A stretch of DNA of 8,397 nt from an uncultured Oscillospiraceae bacterium (GTDB taxonomy: Bacteria > Bacillota > Clostridia > Oscillospirales > Oscillospiraceae): contig CAKTBC010000080.1 in the NCBI GenBank assembly GCA_934533005.1, positions 1 through 8,397 of the forward strand, given 5' to 3'. The notes beneath the pieces were generated by a model. That model was not told where the DNA came from and did no database searches. It saw nothing but the letters and a program-made list of their open reading frames with translations. The translations under genes were made by a program, and so were the position numbers. Positions 1-5,544 of the stretch are shown piece after piece. Every line of letters begins with the position of its first letter. The first letter of the stretch is position 1.

Positions 1-26
1 TACTGCACAATCTTAATTTTATCCAT
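1..26 (-). CDS. 5' end of an unidentified leftward gene (target of the adjacent MerR-type promoter)
   Basis: On the minus strand an ATG at 26-24 is preceded by a good Shine-Dalgarno sequence (AAGGAGCT, complement of 33-40, 7 nt spacing). Only eight codons are in the window: MDKIKIVQ. The reading frame is open to the window edge. It lies about 33 nt downstream of a MerR-type promoter, so it is probably the gene, or first gene of an operon, activated by the regulator at 109-969. A start such as MDKIKIVQ followed by a tyrosine would fit an NAD(P)-binding Rossmann protein, for example of the dihydrodipicolinate-reductase-like or diaminopentanoate-dehydrogenase type. Eight residues cannot establish that, so the function is left open. 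Confidence 0.6.
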
Positions 27-32
27 TATAAT

Positions 33-40
33 AGCTCCTT
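33..40 (-). promoter_or_regulatory. Ribosome binding site of the left-edge gene
   Basis: The minus-strand sequence AAGGAGCT lies 6-8 nt before the ATG at 26. With the promoter just upstream, it is the main reason to accept a gene of which only eight codons are visible. Confidence 0.6.
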
Positions 41-65
41 TCTGTGCTATAAAATACTATAATGG

Positions 66-96
66 AGTATACAGTCTGTTGCAGGTAGAGAGTCAA
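66..96 (-). promoter_or_regulatory. MerR-type promoter with 19-bp spacer
   Basis: On the minus strand, TTGACT (complement of 91-96) and TATACT (complement of 66-71) are separated by exactly 19 bp. Near-consensus boxes with an over-long 19-20 bp spacer, with a dyad in the spacer, are the hallmark of promoters activated by MerR-family DNA distortion. The spacer region carries an imperfect dyad of form AGTCT-N11-AGAGT (73-93). The promoter lies between the merR-family stop codon (109) and the start of the left-edge gene (26), so a local regulator-target relationship is the simplest reading. That the neighbouring MerR protein binds here is inference. Confidence 0.72.
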
Positions 97-108
97 GAGT
101 TTTGTCAA

Positions 109-969
109 TTAATTTTTTGTAAAGATCACGGGGACTTGGAGACGCAGGAACATGTTGCGCTTATTGTTGTCGAAGAGATTGAGCTCCGTCATCTCCTCGC
201 AGATATAATCGCCGTTTAACACATACCGGTTGGCGTGGCAGTATTCGAGCAGCCGCGCCGCGCCCTCCGCCTCCTGGTCGAAGTCGTCCAGATAAATGCA
301 GGCGAACATTCCGCTCTCGATCACCTCGATATTCTCCCCGTAATCACGCAGATGCTTGTCGCCGAAAATGAACACCTTGTCCGCTACCAGCGCGCCCCGC
401 GCAAAATCGTCCTGTTTCACGCTCGTTCCGAGGCTATACGACAAAAGCTGCGGGAGATTGCGCTTCATCAACTCCCGGCGCAGCGCGTGGACGGCCTTCT
501 CGTAGGCGACGATCCCCTGCTCATAAAAATTCTCCGCGCAGGGAATGTACAGAATGTGGCGCTGATCGATGAATTCCAGCGAGAACGTCCCGCTGACCGG
601 GGACTTCCGATAGCGCTCGATGGACTGGATCGTCCGCTCCACCGCCTCGTGCATGGCCTTGAGATCGCGCATCTGCTGGTGGATCTGGTTATTTTTCTCT
701 ATGAGCTTCTGCTCGATGAGCATAATGTCCTCTTTTTCGAGCAGCGTCTGGATCTCTGCGAGACTCATGTTGAGATTTCGCATATACCGGATGATATCGA
801 GCCGGGACGTCTGGCGGATATCATAGTACCGGTAATTTGACTCCTCGTCCCGGTAGCAGGGCTGCAAAAGTCCCATCCGGTCATAGAGTCTGAGCGTGGC
901 GATCGAAACGCGGTTCGTCTCCGCCATTTCCCCGATCGACAGGAGATGTTCCCGTTTTTTGTGATCCAT
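109..969 (-). CDS. MerR-family transcriptional regulator with GyrI-like (BmrR-type) effector domain
   Basis: This 286-residue regulator has the BmrR/TipAL layout. Residues about 9-78 form the winged helix-turn-helix: LSIGEMAETNRVSIATLRLY, then a YRYYD wing and a RLDIIRYMRNLNMSLAEI segment. Residues about 80-120 are a charged helix fitting the antiparallel dimerisation coiled coil. Residues about 128-286 resemble a GyrI-like small-molecule-binding domain, ending in a conserved-style GDYICEEM segment and a hydrophobic LRLQVPV strand. Acidic Glu258/Glu259 sit where BmrR-type proteins carry a ligand-contacting glutamate. The start at 969 has a strong GGAGG site (complement of 975-979). Members bind one operator, repress at rest and activate when a ligand binds. 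Candidate operators lie both downstream (73-93) and upstream (994-1014) of the gene. The ligand is unknown; drug-like lipophilic cations are typical for this subgroup but not shown here. Confidence 0.9.
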   Translation of the reverse strand: MDHKKREHLLSIGEMAETNRVSIATLRLYDRMGLLQPCYRDEESNYRYYDIRQTSRLDIIRYMRNLNMSLAEIQTLLEKEDIMLIEQKLIEKNNQIHQQMRDLKAMHEAVERTIQSIERYRKSPVSGTFSLEFIDQRHILYIPCAENFYEQGIVAYEKAVHALRRELMKRNLPQLLSYSLGTSVKQDDFARGALVADKVFIFGDKHLRDYGENIEVIESGMFACIYLDDFDQEAEGAARLLEYCHANRYVLNGDYICEEMTELNLFDNNKRNMFLRLQVPVIFTKN

Positions 970-993
970 TTTCGTACCTCCGTCCGACAGAAA

Positions 994-1014
994 ACTCTAA
1001 TCCTACTATAGACT
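994..1014. promoter_or_regulatory. Operator-like dyad upstream of the merR-family gene
   Basis: Read on the minus strand, this 21-nt site has the form AGTCT-N11-AGAGT. The site inside the 19-bp-spacer promoter (73-93, read on the plus strand) has the same form, and 15 of 21 positions are identical. It lies 25 nt upstream of the regulator's start codon, where an autoregulatory site would be expected. Overlapping weak -10 candidates exist on the minus strand (TATAGT at 1010-1005, TAGGAT at 1005-1000), but I could not find a convincing -35 box. The exact merR promoter is therefore not assigned. Confidence 0.5.
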
Positions 1015-1092
1015 TTTGTACCCGAAATCGCCGCGTTTGTAAAGTCCCTTTTTCGCTTTCGGCAGGAAAGAAAGCGCCGGAAGGGAAAAAGG

Positions 1093-1121
1093 AAAGCCGG
1101 AGAGAAGATCTCTCCGGCTTT
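1093..1121 (-). terminator. Intrinsic terminator of the phosphoesterase-acyltransferase-CAT operon
   Basis: A perfect 13-bp inverted repeat (AAAGCCGGAGAGA at 1093-1105 and its complement at 1109-1121) encloses a 3-nt loop. On the minus strand the stem is followed by CCTTTTTCCCTT, a U-rich run. It lies 30 nt past the stop codon of the leftward CAT-like gene, the correct side and distance for that operon. The adenines at the left foot of the stem give some U-run on the other strand, but no rightward gene ends here. Confidence 0.88.
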
Positions 1122-1151
1122 GCCGTATTGCTTATATTATAATAATTAGTG

Positions 1152-1796
1152 TCAGATCGCGTCCGCGGTGAGCGCGGCGAGCTCGGCGCGCAGCGCGTCA
1201 TAAAATTTCGCGATATGGCTGCCGTCGGCGAGCGCATGGTGGACAAGCAGCGTCACCGGCATCTGGAGCCGCCCCGCGCCGTCCGGGGCGAACGCGCCCC
1301 ACGTGATGCGCGGGTTGGATTCCTCTCCGCCCGCCACGGGCTGAATGAGCGCACTGTAGTGCAGCCACGGGAGCGTGGAGATAAAATACATGCTCTCCAC
1401 ATCCGCGTCCTCGCGCAGCGAGCCGTTCTCCCGACGGCGACGGCGCTCGGCCTCGGCGTAGGCAATATATTCCTGGAAGGGCTTATCGTGGTGCAGCGTG
1501 CAGTAGCAGTATGTCCCGTCTGCGCAGAGCTCCGTGTGCGATGTCAGGCAGGCGTCGTACTCGATGATAACGCCATCATGAATGCGCCGCCGCAGCTCCG
1601 GCACGCGGTCGGCAGCTTTCGCCGCGGCGTGCAGGAACGCGAGATAAAAGGAGTACCCGTTTGCTTTGCAGAAGGAGACAACGCCGGTCACGTCGGTATC
1701 GACGGTCACACCGACATAGGGGTACGGCATCGAGAGAAAGTACCGGAAATGCTCGATGCGCTCATAATGCTCCATGTCCAGATAGTGAAAGCTCAT
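1152..1796 (-). CDS. Chloramphenicol acetyltransferase-like CoA-dependent O-acetyltransferase
   Basis: The 214-residue product matches the usual length of the trimeric CAT family, which transfers acetyl from acetyl-CoA to a hydroxyl. Supporting marks are the N-terminal RIEHFRYF segment (residues 13-20), the FISTLPWLHYSAL stretch (138-150, equivalent to the family's PW-containing core strand), RITWG (163-167), and the catalytic HHALADG at 186-192. In that motif His187 is the expected general base and Asp191 the structural aspartate. Chromosomal members without flanking mobile DNA often do not confer chloramphenicol resistance, so the substrate stays open. The start codon overlaps the upstream acyltransferase stop by four bases (ATGA, 1793-1796), indicating translational coupling, and AAGGAG lies just before it. 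The gene is last in its operon and is followed by the terminator at 1093-1121. Confidence 0.88.
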   Translation of the reverse strand: MSFHYLDMEHYERIEHFRYFLSMPYPYVGVTVDTDVTGVVSFCKANGYSFYLAFLHAAAKAADRVPELRRRIHDGVIIEYDACLTSHTELCADGTYCYCTLHHDKPFQEYIAYAEAERRRRRENGSLREDADVESMYFISTLPWLHYSALIQPVAGGEESNPRITWGAFAPDGAGRLQMPVTLLVHHALADGSHIAKFYDALRAELAALTADAI

Positions 1797-2956
1797 ACGT
1801 TCTCCTTTCGATTGCGCCGCAGCAGCGCTCGTGCAGCCGGCTTTTCCACAAAGTACGTAAGCGCCGCGGCGAGCGCGAATGCGGCGGCAAAGCAGAGCAG
1901 CGTATATTTCATCTGCCAGGCGTGCCCCTCGCTCATCTGCGGGAACTCGGAATCATACGCCGGGATGTGAAACTCCTTGAGCTTCACGGCGAGATACTGA
2001 TGCCAGATATAAAAGTTATAGGAAACAGCGCTCAGAAGCCGGACAAGGCGATTTCCGAAAACGCGGTCCAGGCTCTCCGGCGCACGGCCGGCAAAGTAAA
2101 GAAAAGCCGCGCCGCAGAGGCCGAGCGGCAGCCGCCAGAGAAACTGCGCCGCTTTGATCTCCGCGTCCCCCGCCGCGTTCTGCCGCCAGAGCACGGCGAA
2201 AATGCCGAAGAGCGCGAGCAGCGAGAGCGGGAAAAAGATCCACCGGCGCGGCGCGGCGGCGCGCTTTTCCAGCAGGTGCGCCGCGAGCATGCCGAGTGCG
2301 TAAAGATCGAGCATGCAGGGGAGCTGATTCACCCAGAGCGAGAGCTCCTTCGCGCACGCCGCGGTGAGGGCGCGGCTCACGAGCGCCGCAGCAGTCAGGG
2401 AAACGAAGGTGAGCACCGGGCGCTTTCCGAACGCGCGGGCAAGCAGCGGAAAGATGAGATAAAACTGCATCTCCACTGCCACAGTCCAGAGCGCGGCGTT
2501 GAGGCTCGTCCAGTAATACGTGTCCATGGAGAACGTATACGTGAACGTGAGATGCGTGAGAAGATCGCGCCAGAGCGGAGCGCTCCCCACCGTGCGGCCG
2601 CGTGCGAGCGCAAACATTGCCGCGACGAGCACCGCGAGCAGATAGCACGGCAGTATCCGGCAGAGTCGCCGGTAATAAAAGTCCCGGATATCCGCGATCC
2701 GTCCGCCGGAGCGGACGAGCGGACGGTAGAGCAGAAAGCCGGTGAGCAGCAGCGTGAGGTCCACGAGCATATACCCGCGCCGCACGATGCGCTGAAGATC
2801 CACATAGTGCCCGCCGATCCGAAACGACGGATCGAGCCACGACTGCTGCCAGATATGGAACCATGCCACGGTGAAGATGCAGAGGATGCGGAGAATGTCC
2901 GCGGCGGCAAAGTACCGGCGCTCCGCCGGAGCGTTCACAGGGAGAGTATCTCGCAT
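1793..2956 (-). CDS. Membrane acyltransferase family 3 protein (OafA/YrhL-like)
   Basis: A 387-residue, strongly hydrophobic protein with about ten predicted membrane segments. It fits the acyltransferase-3 family, which O-acylates exported sugars, lipids or cell-wall polymers. Seen features are an N-terminal DILRILCIFTVAWFHIW segment (20-36) with the family's membrane histidine (His34), DLTLLLTGFLLYRPL (66-80) in place of the usual FFxLSGFL, RRLCRILPCYLL (96-107), LWTVAVEMQFYLIFP (156-170) with the conserved Glu162, and SYNFYIWHQYLA near the C-terminus (312-323). The open frame extends upstream through the phosphoesterase gene, but family similarity begins only near 2956. The ATG there has GGAG five bases upstream. 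It overlaps the phosphoesterase end by 22 nt, and its own stop overlaps the CAT-like start. The acyl acceptor is unknown; a cell-surface glycan is a reasonable inference. Confidence 0.88.
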   Translation of the reverse strand: MRDTLPVNAPAERRYFAAADILRILCIFTVAWFHIWQQSWLDPSFRIGGHYVDLQRIVRRGYMLVDLTLLLTGFLLYRPLVRSGGRIADIRDFYYRRLCRILPCYLLAVLVAAMFALARGRTVGSAPLWRDLLTHLTFTYTFSMDTYYWTSLNAALWTVAVEMQFYLIFPLLARAFGKRPVLTFVSLTAAALVSRALTAACAKELSLWVNQLPCMLDLYALGMLAAHLLEKRAAAPRRWIFFPLSLLALFGIFAVLWRQNAAGDAEIKAAQFLWRLPLGLCGAAFLYFAGRAPESLDRVFGNRLVRLLSAVSYNFYIWHQYLAVKLKEFHIPAYDSEFPQMSEGHAWQMKYTLLCFAAAFALAAALTYFVEKPAARALLRRNRKENV

Positions 2957-3402
2957 TTGAACTCCGTTCCCTTCACGGTGATCATGCCGTAGGTCTGCCG
3001 TCCCATCCCGGCGGAGCCGGGGTTGAAGAGCGTCACATCGCCCATGCGGAGGAAATCTGCCTCGTGCGTGTGGCCGAAGAGCGCGAGCTGCGCACCGGAG
3101 AAGTGCGCGGCGTTCGCAAGGCTTTCGTAGCCGAGCTTCACGTTGTAGCGGTGGCCATGGGTCACGAAAATGCGCACGCCATCGGCGTTGAAGAGAAGGT
3201 TCTCCTCCGCATCGCCATGATAGTAGGCGTCGCAGTTGCCGCGGACGTACCGCAGATCTAGCGACGGAAAATACGCCGCGATCGCCTCGGCATCGCGCAC
3301 ATAGTCGCCGAGATGGAGCACCATGTCGGGCTTCTGCTCCTCGATGGCGGCGAGCATCGGCTCGGTCACGCCGTGGGAATCGGAAAAAACGGCAATACGC
3401 AT
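2935..3402 (-). CDS. YfcE/MJ0936-type metallophosphoesterase
   Basis: A compact 155-residue cytoplasmic calcineurin-like phosphoesterase. All metal-binding and catalytic motifs are present in order: FSDSHG (Asp8, His10), HLGD (Asp33), GNCD (Asn56), THGH (His82) and FGHTH (His111, His113), followed by NPGSAG. YfcE-type enzymes are Mn-dependent phosphodiesterases active on model substrates, with an unsettled physiological substrate. I chose the ATG at 3402 because the family begins with MRIAVFSDSHG and an AGAGAG site precedes it. An in-frame ATG at 3429 would add nine residues and has a short AGGA before it, so it cannot be excluded. The gene heads a leftward operon with the acyltransferase and the CAT-like gene. 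Only 51 nt separate it from the divergent small-gene cluster. Confidence 0.92.
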   Translation of the reverse strand: MRIAVFSDSHGVTEPMLAAIEEQKPDMVLHLGDYVRDAEAIAAYFPSLDLRYVRGNCDAYYHGDAEENLLFNADGVRIFVTHGHRYNVKLGYESLANAAHFSGAQLALFGHTHEADFLRMGDVTLFNPGSAGMGRQTYGMITVKGTEFKCEILSL

Positions 3403-3439
3403 AAAGCACTCTCTTTCTCCCCGCTGCATATAATCCTAC

Positions 3440-3447
3440 AGGGGGTG
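3440..3447 (+). promoter_or_regulatory. Ribosome binding site fixing the start of the 79-aa gene
   Basis: AGGGGGTG lies 6 nt before the ATG at 3454. It argues that the longer upstream reading frame, which would run antisense through the phosphoesterase gene, is not translated. Confidence 0.7.
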
Positions 3448-3453
3448 GAACGG

Positions 3454-3693
3454 ATGATGGATATGGAAAAGCTGGGCGCGGAGCTGCTCTCCGGGCGGCA
3501 GGGCGGCGCGATCCGCGACATGGTGAACTCGCCCGAGGCGAAAAAGCTCGGCGCGGCGATCGATCCTGCCGCGGCAGAGCGGGCGGTGCGCAGCGGCGAC
3601 GCCGCGCAGCTCAAAGCGCTGCTCACGCAGATCTTATCAACGAACGAGGGCAAAGCCCTGGCCGAAAAGCTCTCGCAGTTCGGAAAGAAATGA
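3454..3693 (+). CDS. Small helical protein of unknown function (first of a three-gene module)
   Basis: A 79-residue protein that I cannot assign to a named family. It is charged, lacks cysteines, signal peptide and membrane segments, and should be mostly alpha-helical and soluble. Two similar stretches are visible: MVNSPEAKKLGAA (23-35) and ILSTNEGKALAEKL (60-73). Both resemble the LSNPEEMSRIAAMA stretch in the next protein. The reading frame extends further upstream, but an AGGGGGTG site at 3440-3447 selects the ATG at 3454; the second ATG at 3457 is equally possible. The stop overlaps the next start as ATGA (3690-3693), so the two are probably translationally coupled. A TATAAT-like box lies at 3429-3434 but has no convincing -35 partner. 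Confidence 0.8.
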   Translation: MMDMEKLGAELLSGRQGGAIRDMVNSPEAKKLGAAIDPAAAERAVRSGDAAQLKALLTQILSTNEGKALAEKLSQFGKK

Positions 3694-4046
3694 GCGAGAT
3701 CGAAGACCGGCTCAATGCCGCGCTCTCCAATCCCGAGGAGATGAGCCGCATCGCGGCCATGGCGCAAAAGCTCATGGGCAATCTCCCGTCGGAGAGCGCC
3801 GCGCCGGCGGCACCCGAGCCGCCGGGCGGCGGTCTGCTCGGCGGTCTCGCAGGAAGTCTGCCGGGGCTATTGTCGCGCCTTGCGTCGGGACAGAACGGGA
3901 ACGGGAAAAAACAGCTTGCGGACGCGCTTGCGCCGTATCTGAGCGTGGAGCGGGCACGCCGCCTCTCCCGGGCGCTGCGCATTGCGGGTGCGGCGCGCAT
4001 CGCAGGGGCGGCCTTTTCGGAATGGGGGCGCGGGGATGGCTTATAA
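3690..4046 (+). CDS. Gly/Pro-rich small protein of unknown function (second of the module)
   Basis: A 118-residue protein of unrecognised function with three visible parts. Residues 1-30 form a helix with the motif LSNPEEMSRIAAMAQKL. Residues about 32-70 are low-complexity, rich in proline, glycine and alanine (APEPPGGGLLGGLAGSLPGLLSRL), and would be flexible or amphipathic. Residues about 74-110 form a basic helical end (LADALAPYLSVERARRLSRALRIAGAARIAG), with arginines spaced along a hydrophobic face. This could bind a nucleic acid, a membrane surface or a partner helix; none of these is shown. The gene begins inside the previous stop codon (ATGA) and ends 11 nt inside the next gene, so the three form a tight operon. 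My impression is that similar small proteins recur in Clostridia, without an assigned role. Confidence 0.78.
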   Translation: MSEIEDRLNAALSNPEEMSRIAAMAQKLMGNLPSESAAPAAPEPPGGGLLGGLAGSLPGLLSRLASGQNGNGKKQLADALAPYLSVERARRLSRALRIAGAARIAGAAFSEWGRGDGL

Positions 4047-4353
4047 CCGGTATAACGGCAGCACCGGCGAGCGCACGCGCGTGGAAGAGCCCGCGCCCAT
4101 CGAGCCGCCGGGCGAATCGCCGCTGCCGCGCGAAAGCACGCCGGAGCGTCCCCCACCGCCGGAGAGCGAAAAAACGCCGCCCTCGCCGCTGCTGTCTCTT
4201 CGCAGCGGGCTGGACGGCATCTTCGAGCGGCTCGACCCAAAGCGGCTGGAGACCGAGGACCTTCTGGTGCTGGCGATCTTGTGGCTGCTCTACCGGGAGA
4301 GCGGCGATTGGGAAATGCTCATCGCGCTTGGCGCGTACTATTTTGATCTGTAG
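4036..4353 (+). CDS. Small protein with proline-rich N-terminus and hydrophobic C-terminus (third of the module)
   Basis: A 105-residue protein of unknown function. Residues 1-50 are disordered and rich in proline, glutamate and arginine (for example ERPPPPESEKTPPS at 37-50). Residues about 53-70 hold a linker helix, and residues 72-105 form a conserved-looking end, ETEDLLVLAILWLLYRESG and then DWEMLIALGAYYFDL. The hydrophobic run 76-86 is too short for a clean membrane span. Paired with the second stretch (94-103), it looks like a helical hairpin or a coiled self-association element. The ATG at 4036 has GGGG immediately upstream and overlaps the previous gene by 11 nt. The stop is followed without a gap by a terminator. 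I have seen similar acidic-then-leucine-rich tails in small clostridial proteins, but know no function. Confidence 0.78.
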   Translation: MAYNRYNGSTGERTRVEEPAPIEPPGESPLPRESTPERPPPPESEKTPPSPLLSLRSGLDGIFERLDPKRLETEDLLVLAILWLLYRESGDWEMLIALGAYYFDL

Positions 4354-4390
4354 GGACGGCTCACGGTTTCGTGCTGCCGTCCTCTTTTTT
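4354..4390 (+). terminator. Intrinsic terminator of the small-gene operon
   Basis: GGACGGC (4354-4360) pairs with GCCGTCC (4376-4382). An inner CACG (4362-4365) pairs with CGTG (4370-4373) around a 4-nt loop, giving an interrupted 11-bp stem, followed by TCTTTTTT (4383-4390). The stem starts directly after the TAG of the third small gene. It also contains the last codons and stop of the convergent glycosyltransferase gene, so the sequence serves two roles. The minus-strand side lacks a U-run, so rightward termination is the clear function. Confidence 0.85.
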
Positions 4391-5473
4391 GCCCTTCTCC
4401 GGCGCCTTCGCCGAAGGGTCGGACGGGAAATGATGGCCCGCGAAAACATACAGCCATATGCCGAGCGCGAGCGCCACCGCACCGAGCAGCAGCCAGAAGC
4501 GCATCGCGGCGTTCGCCGCGAGCAGCACCGCCGCCGCGCCGAGAATGCCGCTGGCGGCATAGAGCACGGCGACCGCCTGCTTCTGCGTGAGCCCCAGCGC
4601 GAGCAGCCGGTGGTGGATGTGGCCGCGGTCGGGATGGAACGGACTCTCGCCCCGGCTCAGCCGCCGGATGATGGCGAACGCCGTGTCCGTAAGCGGGAGG
4701 GCAAGCGTGAGCACCGGCACCGCAAATGCGACGAGCGTGTACATTTTAAACAGGCCGAGCACCGACGCCGTGGAGAGCACATAGCCCAGAAGCAGCGAGC
4801 CGGAATCGCCCATGAAGATCTTGGCGGGATTGGTGTTGAACGGAAGGAACCCGAGACACGCCCCGCCGAGCGCGGCGACGAGCACGGAAATCTCCGTCGC
4901 CTCCGGGAGGAAGAGCGAAACCGCGAGCATCGAGGCGCACCCGATGCCGCACACGCCCGCGGCGAGCCCGTCGAGCCCGTCGATGAGATTCAGTGCGTTC
5001 GTCATACCGACGATCCACAAAAGCGTCACCGGGACGCTCAGCGCGCCGAGAGCGATCGCCTCGGCAGAGGCGTCGCCGGGATTTGTGAGAATGCGGATCA
5101 CAACGCCGTGCCAGATGGCGATCACGGCGGCGACGATCTGCAAAAGAAGCTTGACCCATGGGCGGAGCGAAATGAGATCGTCTACCGCGCCGGTCACAAC
5201 GATAATAACGCTGCCGAGCAGGATGCCCTGCACCGGCTCGTCAATGCCTGTAAACGGCAGCACCCCGGCAAGAAAGCCGGCAAACAGCGCCAACCCGCCG
5301 AGCCGGGGGATCGGATGGTCGTGGACGCGCCGGGATTCGCCCGGCATGTCCATCGCGCCGATCTTGCAGGCAAATTTTCGCACGGCGGGTGTGGCCAGCA
5401 GACACACCGCCGCCGCGGCGAGCAGCGCGAGCAGCACACGCACCCGCAGCCGCAGAGCCAGAGCAGGGAGCAT
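4361..5473 (-). CDS. Polyprenyl-phosphate sugar-1-phosphate transferase (TagO/WecA/MraY superfamily)
   Basis: A 370-residue integral membrane enzyme with about ten to eleven membrane segments. The superfamily moves a sugar phosphate, usually GlcNAc-1-phosphate, from UDP-sugar to undecaprenyl phosphate, the first membrane step of teichoic acid and other envelope polymers. Motifs in order are MDMPGESRRVHDHPIPRLGG (41-60), GAVDDL with Asp98/Asp99 (95-100), NALNLIDGLDGLAAG (159-173, Asp165/Asp168), FLPFNTNPAKIFMGDSGS (209-226) and PDRGHIHHRLL (281-291). The HIHH motif and HDHPIPRLGG favour WecA/TagO over MraY. The frame could begin at a TTG at 5512, but the ATG at 5473 has an AGGCGG site and gives the normal N-terminus. 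A lysine-rich cytoplasmic tail of about 25 residues ends the protein. The exact sugar cannot be read from sequence. Confidence 0.93.
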   Translation of the reverse strand: MLPALALRLRVRVLLALLAAAAVCLLATPAVRKFACKIGAMDMPGESRRVHDHPIPRLGGLALFAGFLAGVLPFTGIDEPVQGILLGSVIIVVTGAVDDLISLRPWVKLLLQIVAAVIAIWHGVVIRILTNPGDASAEAIALGALSVPVTLLWIVGMTNALNLIDGLDGLAAGVCGIGCASMLAVSLFLPEATEISVLVAALGGACLGFLPFNTNPAKIFMGDSGSLLLGYVLSTASVLGLFKMYTLVAFAVPVLTLALPLTDTAFAIIRRLSRGESPFHPDRGHIHHRLLALGLTQKQAVAVLYAASGILGAAAVLLAANAAMRFWLLLGAVALALGIWLYVFAGHHFPSDPSAKAPEKGKKEDGSTKP

Positions 5474-5501
5474 TCCCTTCCGCCTTTCGTCAGTAAAGAA
5501 G

Positions 5502-5531
5502 TTTAGAAACAACCTCTGCCGACCATTTCAA
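5502..5531 (-). promoter_or_regulatory. Possible promoter of the TagO/WecA-like gene
   Basis: On the minus strand TTGAAA (complement of 5526-5531) and TCTAAA (complement of 5502-5507) are 18 bp apart. This places transcription start about 20 nt before the start codon at 5473. The -35 box is good and the -10 box is weak. It lies at the edge of the hairpin-rich spacer, so that element may supply the promoter. Confidence 0.35.
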
Positions 5532-5544
5532 AAGCCTCGCAGAG

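Noticed and set aside
1054..1076. CGCTTTC/GAAAGCG inverted repeat between the terminator and merR
   Set aside because: It has a 7-bp stem with a 9-nt loop, no U-run and no second operator half-site. It is too weak to name as a terminator or binding site.
1152..1796. Acquired antibiotic-resistance island
   Set aside because: The CAT-like gene is translationally coupled to chromosomal-type neighbours. There are no transposases, terminal repeats or attachment sites nearby, and its composition matches the window.
1149..1970. Long rightward open frame opposite the CAT-like gene
   Set aside because: It is antisense to a gene with clear family motifs. Its translation is arginine- and alanine-rich low complexity without a ribosome site, as expected from high GC third positions.
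1661..2992. 443-codon rightward open frame opposite the membrane acyltransferase
   Set aside because: The product is extremely charged and shows no domain. The opposite strand encodes a consistent membrane protein with conserved motifs.
2957..3409. N-terminal extension of the acyltransferase frame through the phosphoesterase gene
   Set aside because: The extension reads as an arginine-rich out-of-frame translation of the phosphoesterase. Family similarity begins at the ATG at 2956, which has its own GGAG site.
4022..5506. 494-codon rightward open frame opposite the TagO-like gene
   Set aside because: It overlaps the third small gene and the whole glycosyltransferase gene, crosses a terminator, and translates to an Arg/Glu/His-rich sequence with no recognisable fold.
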